39,343 nucleotides of DNA from Methylococcales bacterium (GTDB lineage Bacteria > Pseudomonadota > Gammaproteobacteria > Methylococcales > Methylomonadaceae). Under the pieces are notes generated by a model. It had not been told where the DNA came from and searched no databases. It saw only the letters and a program-made list of their open reading frames with translations. The stretch is taken from positions 1 to 39,343 of the forward strand of contig QVQE01000189.1 of assembly GCA_003584865.1 (NCBI GenBank), read 5' to 3'. The translations under genes and the position numbers were made by a program. Below are positions 27,127 to 34,705 of the stretch, piece by piece; the first letter of the stretch is position 1, and every line of letters begins with the position of its first letter.

Positions 27127-28872
27127 ATGAAGTACTTGAAGTACTTGAAGTACTTGAAGTACTTGCCAATCTTATTGGCATTCAGCACACCCTCACAGGC
27201 CACTGTGATGTACGGTACCCTAGGCAATTTTGATGTTATCAATGATACCGGAAGAGACGCCCACGGATTTGAAATCGAATATGAAGGGCTACATAGTACC
27301 GATATCGGATACACTTGGACTTATTCCAGATACGGCAACCCCTCTTTAGTAGAAGTACCCGCAGCAACTGTTAATGGCGTTGCAACACCGTTAAAAACAA
27401 TTGTTCGTTATACTGCACCTTATGACAATGCAACGCATAAATGGGCAGCGACATCTAATGCAGCTACCTTCCCCTGGATGGTAACAGCCGCACACCAATG
27501 TACAAATCCACTCTCCACTGATGGCTGTGAACATTTCGTAAACGGAATTTTTACTAGTGCTATTACGCCTAAATCAGTGTCGTATCACTGGTTAGTTGAT
27601 AATGGTGCAGGAACATTAGTAAGAGCAGAAACGCTTGGATTTTTAACACCACCGCCGGCTATCAATATTCCCGTTTTCCAACCTACCGTTGTTCAACCAG
27701 CGCCCATCAAAAATGTTGTGCAGCCACCCGTTGTAAAAGCGGTTGTTGCAGTCATGCCTGCACCAAAAGAGCCCGTAGAACCAGCGCCAACGCAGTGGGG
27801 AACGCCTCATTGGGTCAAAGTAATCAAAACAACTATTCATAATGCTAACCCAGTCGATGCTGGGGTATTAATTAATGAAGATAAAAATGGTGATGGCATT
27901 CCTGACTGGCAAAATGGCGAACCAGCTCAAGTAGAGAGTGAATGGTATTTGGTTCAAAAAGAACCCGTTGGAAACGCAGTTGGCCCCAAAGCAGCACACA
28001 AGGGCGCAGCAGAAAAGATCAATCCAAACGAAAAAGTGACTCGTAAATATGAGTTTTACAAATATACTGGTAAAGCGCTGTCATTTGATGGGGAAACTCA
28101 TGAAGCCATGTGTGATGCTGTAGGTAAAGATAATCTTCATGGCTCACTAGCTTTAGCAGCCGTTAATGTAACTGATTCTATGGGGAATAGTTATAACTAC
28201 AATTGTTCAACTGATGCGATTGTTGGCGATTATATCGGTGCGAATATGGTTGCTTTTGAGGCGGCTGCCCCATTAACGGCTATTGAAGTTATTGATAATG
28301 GTCAAATAGGGAAAAAATATGTTGCACGTTCGGTTGTTTCTGGTGGAAACACGCCCTACAAAGTTACAACAAACGGTCTATTCCCGTTAGGTTTAATCAT
28401 TAATCCAGTAACCGGTATTTTAATAGGCACTCCGAAAGTGTCTGGTGTGTTCACCTTTAATGTTAATACAACGGATGCTGATGGTACTTCTATAACCAAA
28501 GCCTACACTATTAGCATCACTGACGTTAATGGCAATATAAATAATAACCCTAGACCAACAATCTCAACCCAAACGCTAGATAAAGGTGTAGTAGGTGCGG
28601 TTTATTACCTCCAATTGACAGCGGTTTCAGGTACAGCTCCATTTTCTTGGAAAGTGACACCAGCGCTTCCAAATGGTTTAGCGCTGAGTGCAGGTGGGGT
28701 AATTTCTGGAACGCCAGCAGTCGGAACTACTGGGGTAACAACACCTACGATTACAGTAACTGACAAAAATAATAAACCTAATTCTAAGATATTTACTTTG
28801 TCAATCGCTGCTGCTCCTGTTGTTTGTGTTGCGCCAAAGGTTCTCAATCCAGCTACCAATACGTGTAAATAA
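27127..28872 (+). CDS. Secreted protein with Ca-loop and two putative Ig domains
   Basis: 581 residues with an odd signal peptide made of four KYL repeats followed by PILLAFSTPSQA. Residues about 25-175 form an unrecognised domain (VMYGTLGNFDVINDTGRDAH) with Cys125 and Cys134. A Pro/Val-rich linker spans 174-222. EDKNGDGIPDW (251-261) looks like a thrombospondin type 3 or EF-hand-like calcium loop. Two He_PIG-type putative Ig domains follow at about 386-466 and 478-560, each with the L-I-N-P-x-T-G or G-x-I-x-GTP signature. The C-terminus ends with a short Cys pair segment (CVAPKVLNPATNTC). AAAGGA precedes the ATG. It is probably periplasmic or cell-surface. As first gene ahead of the quinoprotein cluster and behind an FNR box, it may belong to that system. 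Confidence 0.7.
   Translation: MKYLKYLKYLKYLPILLAFSTPSQATVMYGTLGNFDVINDTGRDAHGFEIEYEGLHSTDIGYTWTYSRYGNPSLVEVPAATVNGVATPLKTIVRYTAPYDNATHKWAATSNAATFPWMVTAAHQCTNPLSTDGCEHFVNGIFTSAITPKSVSYHWLVDNGAGTLVRAETLGFLTPPPAINIPVFQPTVVQPAPIKNVVQPPVVKAVVAVMPAPKEPVEPAPTQWGTPHWVKVIKTTIHNANPVDAGVLINEDKNGDGIPDWQNGEPAQVESEWYLVQKEPVGNAVGPKAAHKGAAEKINPNEKVTRKYEFYKYTGKALSFDGETHEAMCDAVGKDNLHGSLALAAVNVTDSMGNSYNYNCSTDAIVGDYIGANMVAFEAAAPLTAIEVIDNGQIGKKYVARSVVSGGNTPYKVTTNGLFPLGLIINPVTGILIGTPKVSGVFTFNVNTTDADGTSITKAYTISITDVNGNINNNPRPTISTQTLDKGVVGAVYYLQLTAVSGTAPFSWKVTPALPNGLALSAGGVISGTPAVGTTGVTTPTITVTDKNNKPNSKIFTLSIAAAPVVCVAPKVLNPATNTCK
27130..27165 (+). repeat. Four perfect 9-bp tandem repeats in a signal peptide
   Basis: AAGTACTTG is repeated four times without mismatch directly after the ATG at 27127 and encodes KYL-KYL-KYL-KYL. 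The first 8 bases of the unit (AAGTACTT) are a perfect palindrome. Copy-number change would stay in frame and alter only the length of the basic n-region of the signal peptide. Confidence 0.9.
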
Positions 28873-28892
28873 ACCTTGCTACCGCACAGTAG

Positions 28893-28974
28893 TCTCAAAC
28901 TTTAGAAAATTAAATTTGAGATTTGATAAGTAGGGATTAATTCCGAAGGCAATTGCCGATGCCAAGTTAATCCC
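28893..28974. repeat. Two inverted repeats between the Ig protein and PQQ genes
   Basis: TCTCAAA (28893-28899) pairs with TTTGAGA (28915-28921). GGGATTAA (28933-28940) pairs with TTAATCCC (28967-28974) and encloses the palindrome GGCAATTGCC (28948-28957). The second structure is terminator-like but lacks a T-tract. It may separate the upstream gene from the dehydrogenase or stabilise the processed message. Confidence 0.5.
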
Positions 28975-29054
28975 TTCCACACCAATACAACAACTAGCTT
29001 ATGAAACGAAAATTTGTGTGATTCAGCAGTTGTATTAAACAAGAGAGCTAATGT

Positions 29055-31130
29055 ATGAAAAAAAATATTGAAATGTTCCGCGCTTTTAAATTAAAAGCGT
29101 TGATCATAGGGTGTGGGCTTAGTATGGTGGGTTTATTATCTCAAACAGTTTCTGCTGGCGTCTCTAGTGGAGCAGATAATAATTGGTTACAAGATGGTGG
29201 AGATCCTCAAGGTATACGTTATAGTGAGTTAGGACATGGCGCTAATGAAATTAACTCAACTAATGTAGCGAATCTAAAACAAAAATATGTTTTAGCAACT
29301 TATACTAGCGGAAGTGCCATGGGCGCACCACTTTATATCGCTGCCGAAAGAATGATATATGCATTAACAGGTTCACCCAACGTATTATTAGCGTGGAGTG
29401 TTCCTGGACTTCCCGTTAACTCTTCTAAACCCATTCCACCTACTTGGAGTTCAACGGCTATCAGTTCTGCACCCACCTCTATTTCTAAAGGCTTACCTAC
29501 GAGTAGCAATCAAGTAGGCGCTAATTGCTGTGGAGGCACTAATCGGGGCATTTCTTATGCTAAAGCAACTATTAATGGGAACTTAACAGGGTTAATTGTC
29601 TATAACCTACTGGATGGACATACCGTTGCGGTAAACGCTCATACGGGTGCATTGGTATGGAATACTAAGATTACTAATACCGGTTTAGGTGTAACTACGA
29701 GTGGTCAACCTGTAGTCACTGGAGATAATGGTCATGTCATATTAGGTACTTCAAGTGGAGAAATGGGAACGCGGGGTTATGTAGTAGCCTTAGATCTTGC
29801 TACCGGAAAACCCATCTGGAACAACTGCGGCCCTACTCTAACTGAAGGAAAATGTTACACAACAGGCCCAGATGCTGATGTAGGTATTGTTAATAAAACC
29901 CAGTATCCATTCCCTAATAAGGATAAGGGCAAAGACCTTGGCAAAACCAGTTGGCCTGCAACAACTCAAAATGTTTCCAGTTATTTGCTAGGAGGAAGTT
30001 CAGTTTGGTCGTATTTGACTTATGACTCTGATAATGACTATGTGCTTTACGGAACTAGCCAGCCTGGCGTTTGGAATCCGGATCTCCGGCCTGGTGATAA
30101 CAAATGGGGCGCTTCTATCTTCGCTCGCAAAGTAGGTGATAAATCAAAAGGCAATCCAAATTTTAATGCCGGTGAAGTCGCTTGGGTTTATCAAGTGGTT
30201 CAGCACGATAACTGGGACTTTGATGCCATAGCTGAAATTCTGCCCGTTAATCTACCTAAAGCAGTTAAATCTATCGACAATACAAAAAGTGCTTCGAATG
30301 TAGCCGTTCAATTCAACAAAAATGGCTTTGTTTATACTTTTGACCGCACAACAGGTACCCTGATTTCTGCAGATCAGTTTAAAGATCAAAATTGGGCACC
30401 CGGTGGTATTGATACCGTATCCGATCCAAGTATAGCGAATACAGCCACCAAGCTAAATACAGCTGGATTACCGCTTCTTAACGATGGCAAACCGGCAACT
30501 TCAGTGACTGATTCTACAGGTAAAGTAATTCCCGGAACTAATCCCAATTACAACCATACTAATACCTGGGGAAACACAGTCTGCCCATCACCCTTAGGCG
30601 CACACGGCTGGGAACCCAGTTCTTATTCACCAAAATCAACCTCGGCTAACCCTAGTGGATTATTCTTTGTCCCGACTTTCAATTTTTGCGCGTCTATTGC
30701 GGTAAATAAAGCTCAATTCATATCAGGTGCTCCCTATATGGGTATGGATATGGCCTTGACTTTGCAGCCTGGGGCTAAAGGACAAGGCACTTTGTTAGCC
30801 TGGGATCCCTATAATCATAAACCAGCTTGGAAAGTGGATGAAGCCTATCCTATCTATGGTGGAATCCTGTCCACTGCGGGTGATATCGTTTTTTATACAA
30901 CATTAGATAAGAGCTTTAAAGCAATAAACGCAAACACCAGTGCACCGTTATTTAAAGCTTCATTAAAATGTAGCTCTGTAGGAAACCCGATGACTTTTAG
31001 TGATGGTGGTTCTCAATATGTAGCTATTTACAGTGGTATTGCAAAAAGTACTGGCCTGATGGCTACTGATAAGGGGGCTTGCAGTGATACAGCTACCAAA
31101 GGTGCGCTGATTTACGTTTATGGGTTATAA
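29055..31130 (+). CDS. Divergent PQQ-dependent (methanol/XoxF-like) dehydrogenase
   Basis: 691 residues with a Sec signal peptide (cleavage near VSA-GVSS), so periplasmic. It is an eight-bladed quinoprotein alcohol dehydrogenase: the adjacent Cys pair that forms the redox disulfide is present in ANCCGGTNRG (158-159), as are SGEMGTRGYV with the metal-ligand Glu236, NPDLRPGDNKW, and HDNWDFDA, which holds the catalytic Asp388. Asp390, two residues on, is the acidic residue that marks lanthanide-dependent XoxF/ExaF types; calcium MxaF has Ala there. The metal-binding Asn of the GxGNP motif is instead Gln336 (YGTSQP). There are insertions near 360-375 and 255-300 compared with MxaF/XoxF. It is followed by an XoxJ-like gene and a cytochrome c, as in xox clusters. 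Substrate is unknown. Confidence 0.85.
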   Translation: MKKNIEMFRAFKLKALIIGCGLSMVGLLSQTVSAGVSSGADNNWLQDGGDPQGIRYSELGHGANEINSTNVANLKQKYVLATYTSGSAMGAPLYIAAERMIYALTGSPNVLLAWSVPGLPVNSSKPIPPTWSSTAISSAPTSISKGLPTSSNQVGANCCGGTNRGISYAKATINGNLTGLIVYNLLDGHTVAVNAHTGALVWNTKITNTGLGVTTSGQPVVTGDNGHVILGTSSGEMGTRGYVVALDLATGKPIWNNCGPTLTEGKCYTTGPDADVGIVNKTQYPFPNKDKGKDLGKTSWPATTQNVSSYLLGGSSVWSYLTYDSDNDYVLYGTSQPGVWNPDLRPGDNKWGASIFARKVGDKSKGNPNFNAGEVAWVYQVVQHDNWDFDAIAEILPVNLPKAVKSIDNTKSASNVAVQFNKNGFVYTFDRTTGTLISADQFKDQNWAPGGIDTVSDPSIANTATKLNTAGLPLLNDGKPATSVTDSTGKVIPGTNPNYNHTNTWGNTVCPSPLGAHGWEPSSYSPKSTSANPSGLFFVPTFNFCASIAVNKAQFISGAPYMGMDMALTLQPGAKGQGTLLAWDPYNHKPAWKVDEAYPIYGGILSTAGDIVFYTTLDKSFKAINANTSAPLFKASLKCSSVGNPMTFSDGGSQYVAIYSGIAKSTGLMATDKGACSDTATKGALIYVYGL

Positions 31131-32013
31131 ACCTTTTAAAACCATGCAAGCACCTATAAAACATAGTATTAAACAGAGTACCGCTATGCTTTGTGTTTCA
31201 TTTGCGCTTTTAGTTAATTTTAACGTAAGCGCCAATGGGTCATTAAAGGTCTGTGCTGAAGCTAATAACCTACCCTTTTCAAATGATAAGGGCGAAGGTT
31301 TTGAAAATAAAATTGCAGAAGTTTTGGCGAAAGATCTTAAGACTTCTGTAGCTTATATCTGGCAACGACAAGGTGAAGGCTTTATCCGCCAAACCCTGGG
31401 AACAGGCGCATGTGATGTGGTTATAGGTGTTCCGGCCCAGTTAGGAGGAAATACCCTGATAACACAAGCTTATTATCGATCGTATTACGCAATCGTAACT
31501 CGAAGATCTAGGCATCTTAATTTACGCTCTTATGATGATCCGAAATGGCGAGATATTAAAGTAGGGCTGCATTCCGTTGGTAATGATGGTGCGAACTCAC
31601 CACCCGCGCAGGCTTTGGGTCTACATGATTTAGGTAATCAAGTAGTAGGATTCACTCTATGGGGATCGGACGAACAAAAAGATCCTCAGGGGGACGTGAT
31701 TAAAGCAGTTGCGGATGGCACGATTGACGCAGCCATTGTGTGGGGGCCATTTGCGGGTTATTTCGCCAAACCTTTTGGCAAACAACTTGTGGTCAAACCA
31801 GCACCTGCTGAGTCGGCATTGCCTAGCCAACCCTTCGAATGGGATATTGCAGCAGCGGTTCGGTACGACGATCAAGCCTTACAGACCAGTCTGAATAAAA
31901 GCCTGCATCGTAACGCTAAGCAGATAGCAGGTATTTTAAAGCAGTATGGTATTCCGTTTGTAAAATTAAAGCCAATGGCGATTGAGCCTAATGTTTCTAG
32001 GTCGATCCAGTAA
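31120..32013 (+). CDS. XoxJ/MxaJ-like periplasmic solute-binding protein
   Basis: 297 residues (289 from the alternative ATG at 31144), with a signal peptide ending near VSANGS. The family 3 solute-binding fold is visible: LKVCAEANNLPFSNDKGEGFENKIAEVLAK, then CDVVIGVPA, YYRSYYAIVTR and DAAIVWGPFAGYFA. These match the quinoprotein-dehydrogenase-associated binding proteins (MxaJ/XoxJ), thought to help mature or dock the dehydrogenase rather than import a solute. The first ATG overlaps the PQQ gene by 11 nt, which suggests coupling; neither ATG has a strong Shine-Dalgarno. No ABC transporter genes are nearby, which agrees with the accessory role. Confidence 0.85.
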   Translation: MGYKPFKTMQAPIKHSIKQSTAMLCVSFALLVNFNVSANGSLKVCAEANNLPFSNDKGEGFENKIAEVLAKDLKTSVAYIWQRQGEGFIRQTLGTGACDVVIGVPAQLGGNTLITQAYYRSYYAIVTRRSRHLNLRSYDDPKWRDIKVGLHSVGNDGANSPPAQALGLHDLGNQVVGFTLWGSDEQKDPQGDVIKAVADGTIDAAIVWGPFAGYFAKPFGKQLVVKPAPAESALPSQPFEWDIAAAVRYDDQALQTSLNKSLHRNAKQIAGILKQYGIPFVKLKPMAIEPNVSRSIQ

Positions 32014-32039
32014 CTAATTTAATCTGAGGATTTTTTATC

Positions 32040-32639
32040 ATGAAATATAAAACCAGCTTTTTATGCCTTATTCTATACATTATTACCGTAACTATTTTTG
32101 GTGTAGCCAATGCCGATAGCGGTAATAATACTCAAATTAACGTAAGTAGCGTGAATAAAATAATCATTAACAAACTTGTCCCTGTGACAAATGTTTCGAT
32201 TAGCGGTAATAATGTAGACGGAGAAAGTGCAGGAAATGGAAGTAATGCGGGTGGTAATGGAAATATTGCTGGAGCAGCCCCATTATCGGTCAGCTCACCA
32301 TTTAAATGCAACACGTTGGCAAGCAGTGGCAATGCAGCTGATGACGGCAGACGTGCCTATAATCGCCTTAACTGTGTTTCTTGTCATGGACAGGATGGCT
32401 CAGGTGGAATGGGACCGAACATAAAAGGTGCAGGGAGTGATGTAGCTGAAGCTGTTTATGGTGAAGGTGCAATGCCTTCATTTGCTGGTTTCTTGTGTCC
32501 TAACGATATAATAGATCTTGAGGCTTACTTAGGTAACACCACAAAAATTGTAAAATATCTTGACTGGGATGTTTATAATGAAAAGATACAGGATAGTTAT
32601 ATTGCACCAAAACCTGTCGGAGTGGTAGCAGGGCCTTAA
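32040..32639 (+). CDS. Class I c-type cytochrome (XoxG-like electron acceptor)
   Basis: 199 residues with a signal peptide ending near VANADS. A Gly/Asn/Ser-rich low-complexity linker spans about 55-82. A single haem site CVSCH is at 112-116, followed by GQDGSGGMGPN and a likely distal Met145 in GAMPSF. Two more Cys (90 and 153) could form a disulfide. GAGGA precedes the ATG. Position after the dehydrogenase and XoxJ-like genes marks it as the probable electron acceptor of the PQQ enzyme. The glycine-rich linker is longer than in ordinary soluble cytochromes and might tether the haem domain. Confidence 0.85.
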   Translation: MKYKTSFLCLILYIITVTIFGVANADSGNNTQINVSSVNKIIINKLVPVTNVSISGNNVDGESAGNGSNAGGNGNIAGAAPLSVSSPFKCNTLASSGNAADDGRRAYNRLNCVSCHGQDGSGGMGPNIKGAGSDVAEAVYGEGAMPSFAGFLCPNDIIDLEAYLGNTTKIVKYLDWDVYNEKIQDSYIAPKPVGVVAGP

Positions 32640-32688
32640 ATATAAAAATTCAGTCCAATTGAACTATGCAGTTAAAAAGGAGTTAGTT

Positions 32689-33621
32689 GTGATTATTACA
32701 GTTTGCTCTGACATAGGGGCAGGGGTTAGAGGCGCTGATCAAGGCATCAATACGTTGTTAAATTTAGCTAAGCAATCCCGTCAGTTTGATCAGTTAAAAA
32801 CCACCGCGTGTGTGGTCGCTTTTCCAGAAGGTTTTAGCTCTCAGTATGCGAAGCACATTGAACAGGTTCTTAATATCTCTGAATCGGTTTGTGAAGTGGT
32901 GTGTGACGCACGGATCTCTGGTTATTTTCCGATTGTATTGTCCGGTGATCATAGTAGCGCAGCAGGAACAATAGCAGGTCTTAAAAAGGCTAACCCCGAA
33001 TCACGTCTAGGTGTTATTTGGGTTGATGCACATGCAGACTTGCATACGCCGTTTACCTCTTTTTCTGGAAACATGCATGGAATGCCGGTGGCGGCAGCTT
33101 TAGGCGTAGATAATTTAGCCTGTCTATTGAGAGACCCCGATAAAATGACTCAAGAGTTTTGGAGTCAGTTAAAATTAATCGGAGGGGTATTCGAAAAAAC
33201 AAGAGCTTCGGACGTGGTTTACGTATCAGTCCGTGATTTAGAAGAACAAGAAGCTTATCTTATTGAAAAATTAGGCATACGAAACTTTTCAACTGCCGAA
33301 TTACATGATAGGAAAGCAATGCCGCTAGGGGAGCAGATTTTAGAGTATCTGAAAGAGTGTACCGAGATTTATCTTTCCTTTGATACAGACTGTCTAGATG
33401 GCTCTATATCAAAAGGTACGGGGCTACCTGTTGAGAATGGTATTATGCCCAAGGAAGCAGAAGATCTCATCAGTGTTATTTTACAAGGTGAAAAAGTAGT
33501 CTGTTTTGAGATTACAGAGCTTAATCCTGGCTTGGATATTAATAGTGCAACCATTAATATCGTTTTTCATCTCCTGGAAACAGCGGTCGAGATTTTAAAA
33601 ACAAACAATCGACTAGACTAA
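32689..33621 (+). CDS. Arginase/agmatinase-family (ureohydrolase) protein
   Basis: About 310 residues. All manganese-site motifs are present: GDHSSAAG, WVDAHADLHTP, FDTDCLDGS and EITELNP. The fold is therefore a complete ureohydrolase that should hydrolyse a guanidino compound, though the substrate (arginine, agmatine or another) is not decidable by eye. Translation probably starts at the GTG at 32689, because AAGGAG ends 6 nt upstream; a longer frame from a TTG at 32659 lacks an RBS and has no conserved residues. It lies 49 bp after the cytochrome gene and may be co-transcribed. Its presence in a quinoprotein cluster is unusual. Confidence 0.8.
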   Translation: MIITVCSDIGAGVRGADQGINTLLNLAKQSRQFDQLKTTACVVAFPEGFSSQYAKHIEQVLNISESVCEVVCDARISGYFPIVLSGDHSSAAGTIAGLKKANPESRLGVIWVDAHADLHTPFTSFSGNMHGMPVAAALGVDNLACLLRDPDKMTQEFWSQLKLIGGVFEKTRASDVVYVSVRDLEEQEAYLIEKLGIRNFSTAELHDRKAMPLGEQILEYLKECTEIYLSFDTDCLDGSISKGTGLPVENGIMPKEAEDLISVILQGEKVVCFEITELNPGLDINSATINIVFHLLETAVEILKTNNRLD

Positions 33622-33685
33622 ATTCTCTGATTAGAACGGTAGCTATTAATAACTGGGGTCGTAATAACAATACCTTCGCCAAAAG

Positions 33686-34156
33686 TTAAGCAGCCTTGGC
33701 GTAAATTCTACCGATTTCTGCGGCCTCGAAAATTCGGTTGTCGATTAAAAACTCTTCGGCATTTATGCCAAGTGAGTCAATAATCCGCCGTGTATATTTT
33801 CTGGCTCTGAACACGGTTTTCAAATCCAGCATACTTTCAATATTCATATCCTGTAGTTGTGGCTGTGACAACAACAGCTTCGAAAAAGTCACCATAAATA
33901 GGGAGAAGTTAGCCGCATTGCTGACCTGTATTTCGTTAACGTTCATAAAATCTTCTAATCCCCAATATTGTTTGGCATCTCGAAAATTGAATTCAATCTG
34001 AAAACGTAACTGATAATAATCGATGAGCTTGTCATAAGCTAACTCTAAATCATCACTAAATAACAGTACCTTTGCGGATCTACCTGTGGTCAGGTTTGTT
34101 TTGGCAATCACCACCACATTGAGCAGTTGAGGATTGATATACTCGATGCTTCTCAC
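33686..34156 (-). mobile_element. IS4-family transposase, C-terminal remnant
   Basis: 156 residues that hold the C-terminal third of a DDE transposase. The signature Y(2)R(3)E(6)K is exact in YYQLRFQIEFNFRDAK (Y48, R51, E55 and K62), which is diagnostic for the IS4 group and includes the catalytic Glu. The two upstream Asp residues are missing, so it cannot transpose. Terminal inverted repeats were not found. It sits directly after the arginase-family gene and before a MITE-like inverted repeat. Confidence 0.8.
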
Positions 34157-34281
34157 GATTAATGCAGTGTGTAGGACGATGTATTCGATGTCACGCCTTC
34201 TATTCGAGGCATACTGACAAAATGATGATTATTCTGGCATTTGAACGGCGACTAAGTTGTATAATCCCAGCCAAATAATAA

Positions 34282-34381
34282 GTAGCCTCGATGCAGCAAC
34301 GCGGAATCGAGGAGGTATTAATGGGGTGTTCATGATGATGCCCTGATTATCCTCGATTCCGCTCCGCTTCATCGAGGCTAC
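34282..34381. repeat. MITE/REP-like element with 32-bp inverted arms
   Basis: Arms at 34282-34313 and 34350-34381 match at 28 of 32 positions when reverse-complemented. They start GTAGCCTCGATG and end CATCGAGGCTAC, with a conserved inner GCGGAATCGAGGA. The 36-bp centre has no ORF. The shape suits a miniature inverted-repeat element or a REP doublet present many times in the genome. Nothing else coding was seen between 34157 and 34440. Confidence 0.75.
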
Positions 34382-34440
34382 GTTTAGGTTCTATTGATAA
34401 GTCTTTCTAAGGTGACTAAAGCGAGTGGAGGAGTATAAAA

Positions 34441-34677
34441 ATGCAGGCTATTGAATTTGAAGAAACCCCTTTTCAACATACTATCCGTATTCCTGATTCA
34501 GTCCCAGATGGTGTTTCACTTAGGGTATTGTTACTCGTTGATGAACAAACTATAAAGTCAAATCATACCGATAATAAGCACTGGAAAAGCTTACTGGGAT
34601 CAATGCCCAATGTCGGTAGTGATCAAGATTTTACCCGTACTTTGGATTATGGACGTGAAATATCATGGGATTCTTGA
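34441..34677 (+). CDS. Small antitoxin-like protein
   Basis: 78 residues, with an N-terminal strand region (FQHTIRIPDSVPDGVSLRVLLLVDE) and a C-terminal acidic tail (LLGSMPNVGSDQDF, then GREISWDS). This layout is common in small antitoxins encoded just upstream of PIN-domain toxins. GTGGAGGAG precedes the ATG. A PIN start codon overlaps its 3' end in a different frame, but that toxin is reduced to 12 codons. It is thus probably an orphan. Confidence 0.6.
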   Translation: MQAIEFEETPFQHTIRIPDSVPDGVSLRVLLLVDEQTIKSNHTDNKHWKSLLGSMPNVGSDQDFTRTLDYGREISWDS

Positions 34678-34703
34678 TTGACTTAAGTTCTATTGAGGTC
34701 TAG
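34665..34703 (+). pseudogene. PIN toxin N-terminal fragment (12 codons)
   Basis: The ATG overlaps the end of the antitoxin-like gene and reads MGFLIDLSSIEV then stop. MGFLID is a usual start for VapC toxins and includes the first active-site Asp. The remainder of the toxin is gone and hsdS begins 3 bp later, so a deletion joined the two genes. Confidence 0.5.
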
Positions 34704-34705
34704 GA

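Noticed and set aside
27643-27840. Minus-strand Trp/Arg-rich ORF inside the Ig-like protein gene
   Set aside because: It is the complement of a Pro/Val-rich linker, and the composition is an artefact.
31120-32013. Amino-acid ABC transporter binding protein
   Set aside because: No permease or ATPase gene is nearby, and the match and position fit the MxaJ/XoxJ group better.
34157-34281. N-terminal part of the IS4 transposase in another frame
   Set aside because: No DDE motif or transposase-like peptide was found upstream of 34156 on the minus strand.
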